A DNA stretch of 64,000 nt. Source: Pseudomonas paeninsulae (lineage in GTDB: Bacteria > Pseudomonadota > Gammaproteobacteria > Pseudomonadales > Pseudomonadaceae). Shown piece after piece: positions 63,857 to 64,000 of the stretch. How positions within the stretch are numbered: the stretch's first letter is position 1; every line of letters starts with the position of its first letter. Made by a program: the position numbers and the translations under genes. The stretch covers positions 900,001-964,000 of the forward strand of contig NZ_CP141799.1 of NCBI RefSeq assembly GCF_035621475.1, read 5' to 3'. Under the pieces are notes generated by a model. The model ran no database searches, was not told the origin of the DNA, and worked only from the letters and a program-made list of their open reading frames with translations.

Positions 63857-64000
63857 TTAGCGGTTCAGGCGCTGCTCGATCAGGCTGTCCACCACGCTGG
63901 GGTCGGCCAGGGTCGAGGTGTCGCCGAGGGTGTCCAGTTCGTTGCAGGCGATCTTGCGCAGAATGCGGCGCATGATCTTGCCCGAGCGGGTTTTTGGCAG
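63857..64000 (-). CDS. acsA: Acetyl-CoA synthetase, C-terminal part
   Basis: The last 47 codons of a gene entering from the right edge. [18 protein letters not shown] carries the catalytic lysine (SGKIMRR) that is the target of reversible acetylation, followed by [18 protein letters not shown] and a stop (TAA at 63857-63859). AMP-forming activation of acetate. Which Acs paralogue cannot be told from this end. Confidence 0.93.
   Translation of the reverse strand: MPKTRSGKIMRRILRKIACNELDTLGDTSTLADPSVVDSLIEQRLNR

Overview
The window is chromosomal DNA from a GC-rich gammaproteobacterium, almost certainly a Pseudomonas. The evidence is the gene order recN/fur/bamE, grpE-dnaK-dnaJ-dapB-carA-carB-greA, yhbY/rlmE/ftsH/folP/glmM/tpiA/secG, tRNA-Leu, rimP-nusA-infB-rbfA-truB-rpsO-pnp, BON and CsbD genes, then a DUF748 gene and acs. 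This is the conserved Pseudomonas aeruginosa-like order. A tmRNA whose tag reads ANDDNYGAQLAA and a lldR/lldP-lldD-dld lactate locus next to smpB agree.

Layout. (1) 1-3630: end of an aromatic catabolism locus: C-terminus of a feruloyl-CoA synthetase-like ligase overlapping a thiolase, an exported DUF3237 protein and an aromatic-acid MFS transporter. Crc/Hfq-type A-rich motifs precede the last two. (2) 3631-12285: a decayed accessory region. It holds fragments of LysR genes, a frameshifted ProQ/FinO gene, a complete IS1595-family element with 8-bp target duplication, a P4-type integrase with an amber codon, a MatP-like RHH protein, an IS21-family element without target duplication, and a second P4-type integrase beside the 3' end of ssrA. 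Both integrases have C-terminal tails rewritten by the inserted IS. (3) 12286-23758: ssrA, a large hybrid sensor kinase, the lactate operon with its divergent FadR-type regulator and a perfect operator, and smpB, so both trans-translation components lie within about 11 kb. (4) 23868-29030: SNF transporter, ratA-rnfH, bamE, fur, recN. recN and grpE diverge from a 155-bp region with a LexA-like box and a sigma-32-type promoter. (5) 29030-46020: heat-shock chaperones, dapB, carAB-greA and the ftsH-to-secG housekeeping run. (6) 46046-55091: tRNA-Leu(GAG), a damaged initiator tRNA in the metY position, and the transcription/translation operon from rimP to pnp. (7) 55092-64000: stress-type BON and CsbD genes, tandem DUF2845 genes, a DUF748 AsmA-like protein, an RlmI-like methyltransferase, a thiolase, an MpaB-type protein and the C-terminus of acetyl-CoA synthetase.

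Most of the window is ordinary core genome. The unusual material is the accessory stretch (IS-rewritten integrases, paired arm-type repeats, MatP-like protein), the aberrant initiator tRNA gene, and a 33-codon leader ORF running through a terminator-like hairpin into the TTG start of carA. I saw no CRISPR array, rRNA gene or recognisable defence or toxin system.
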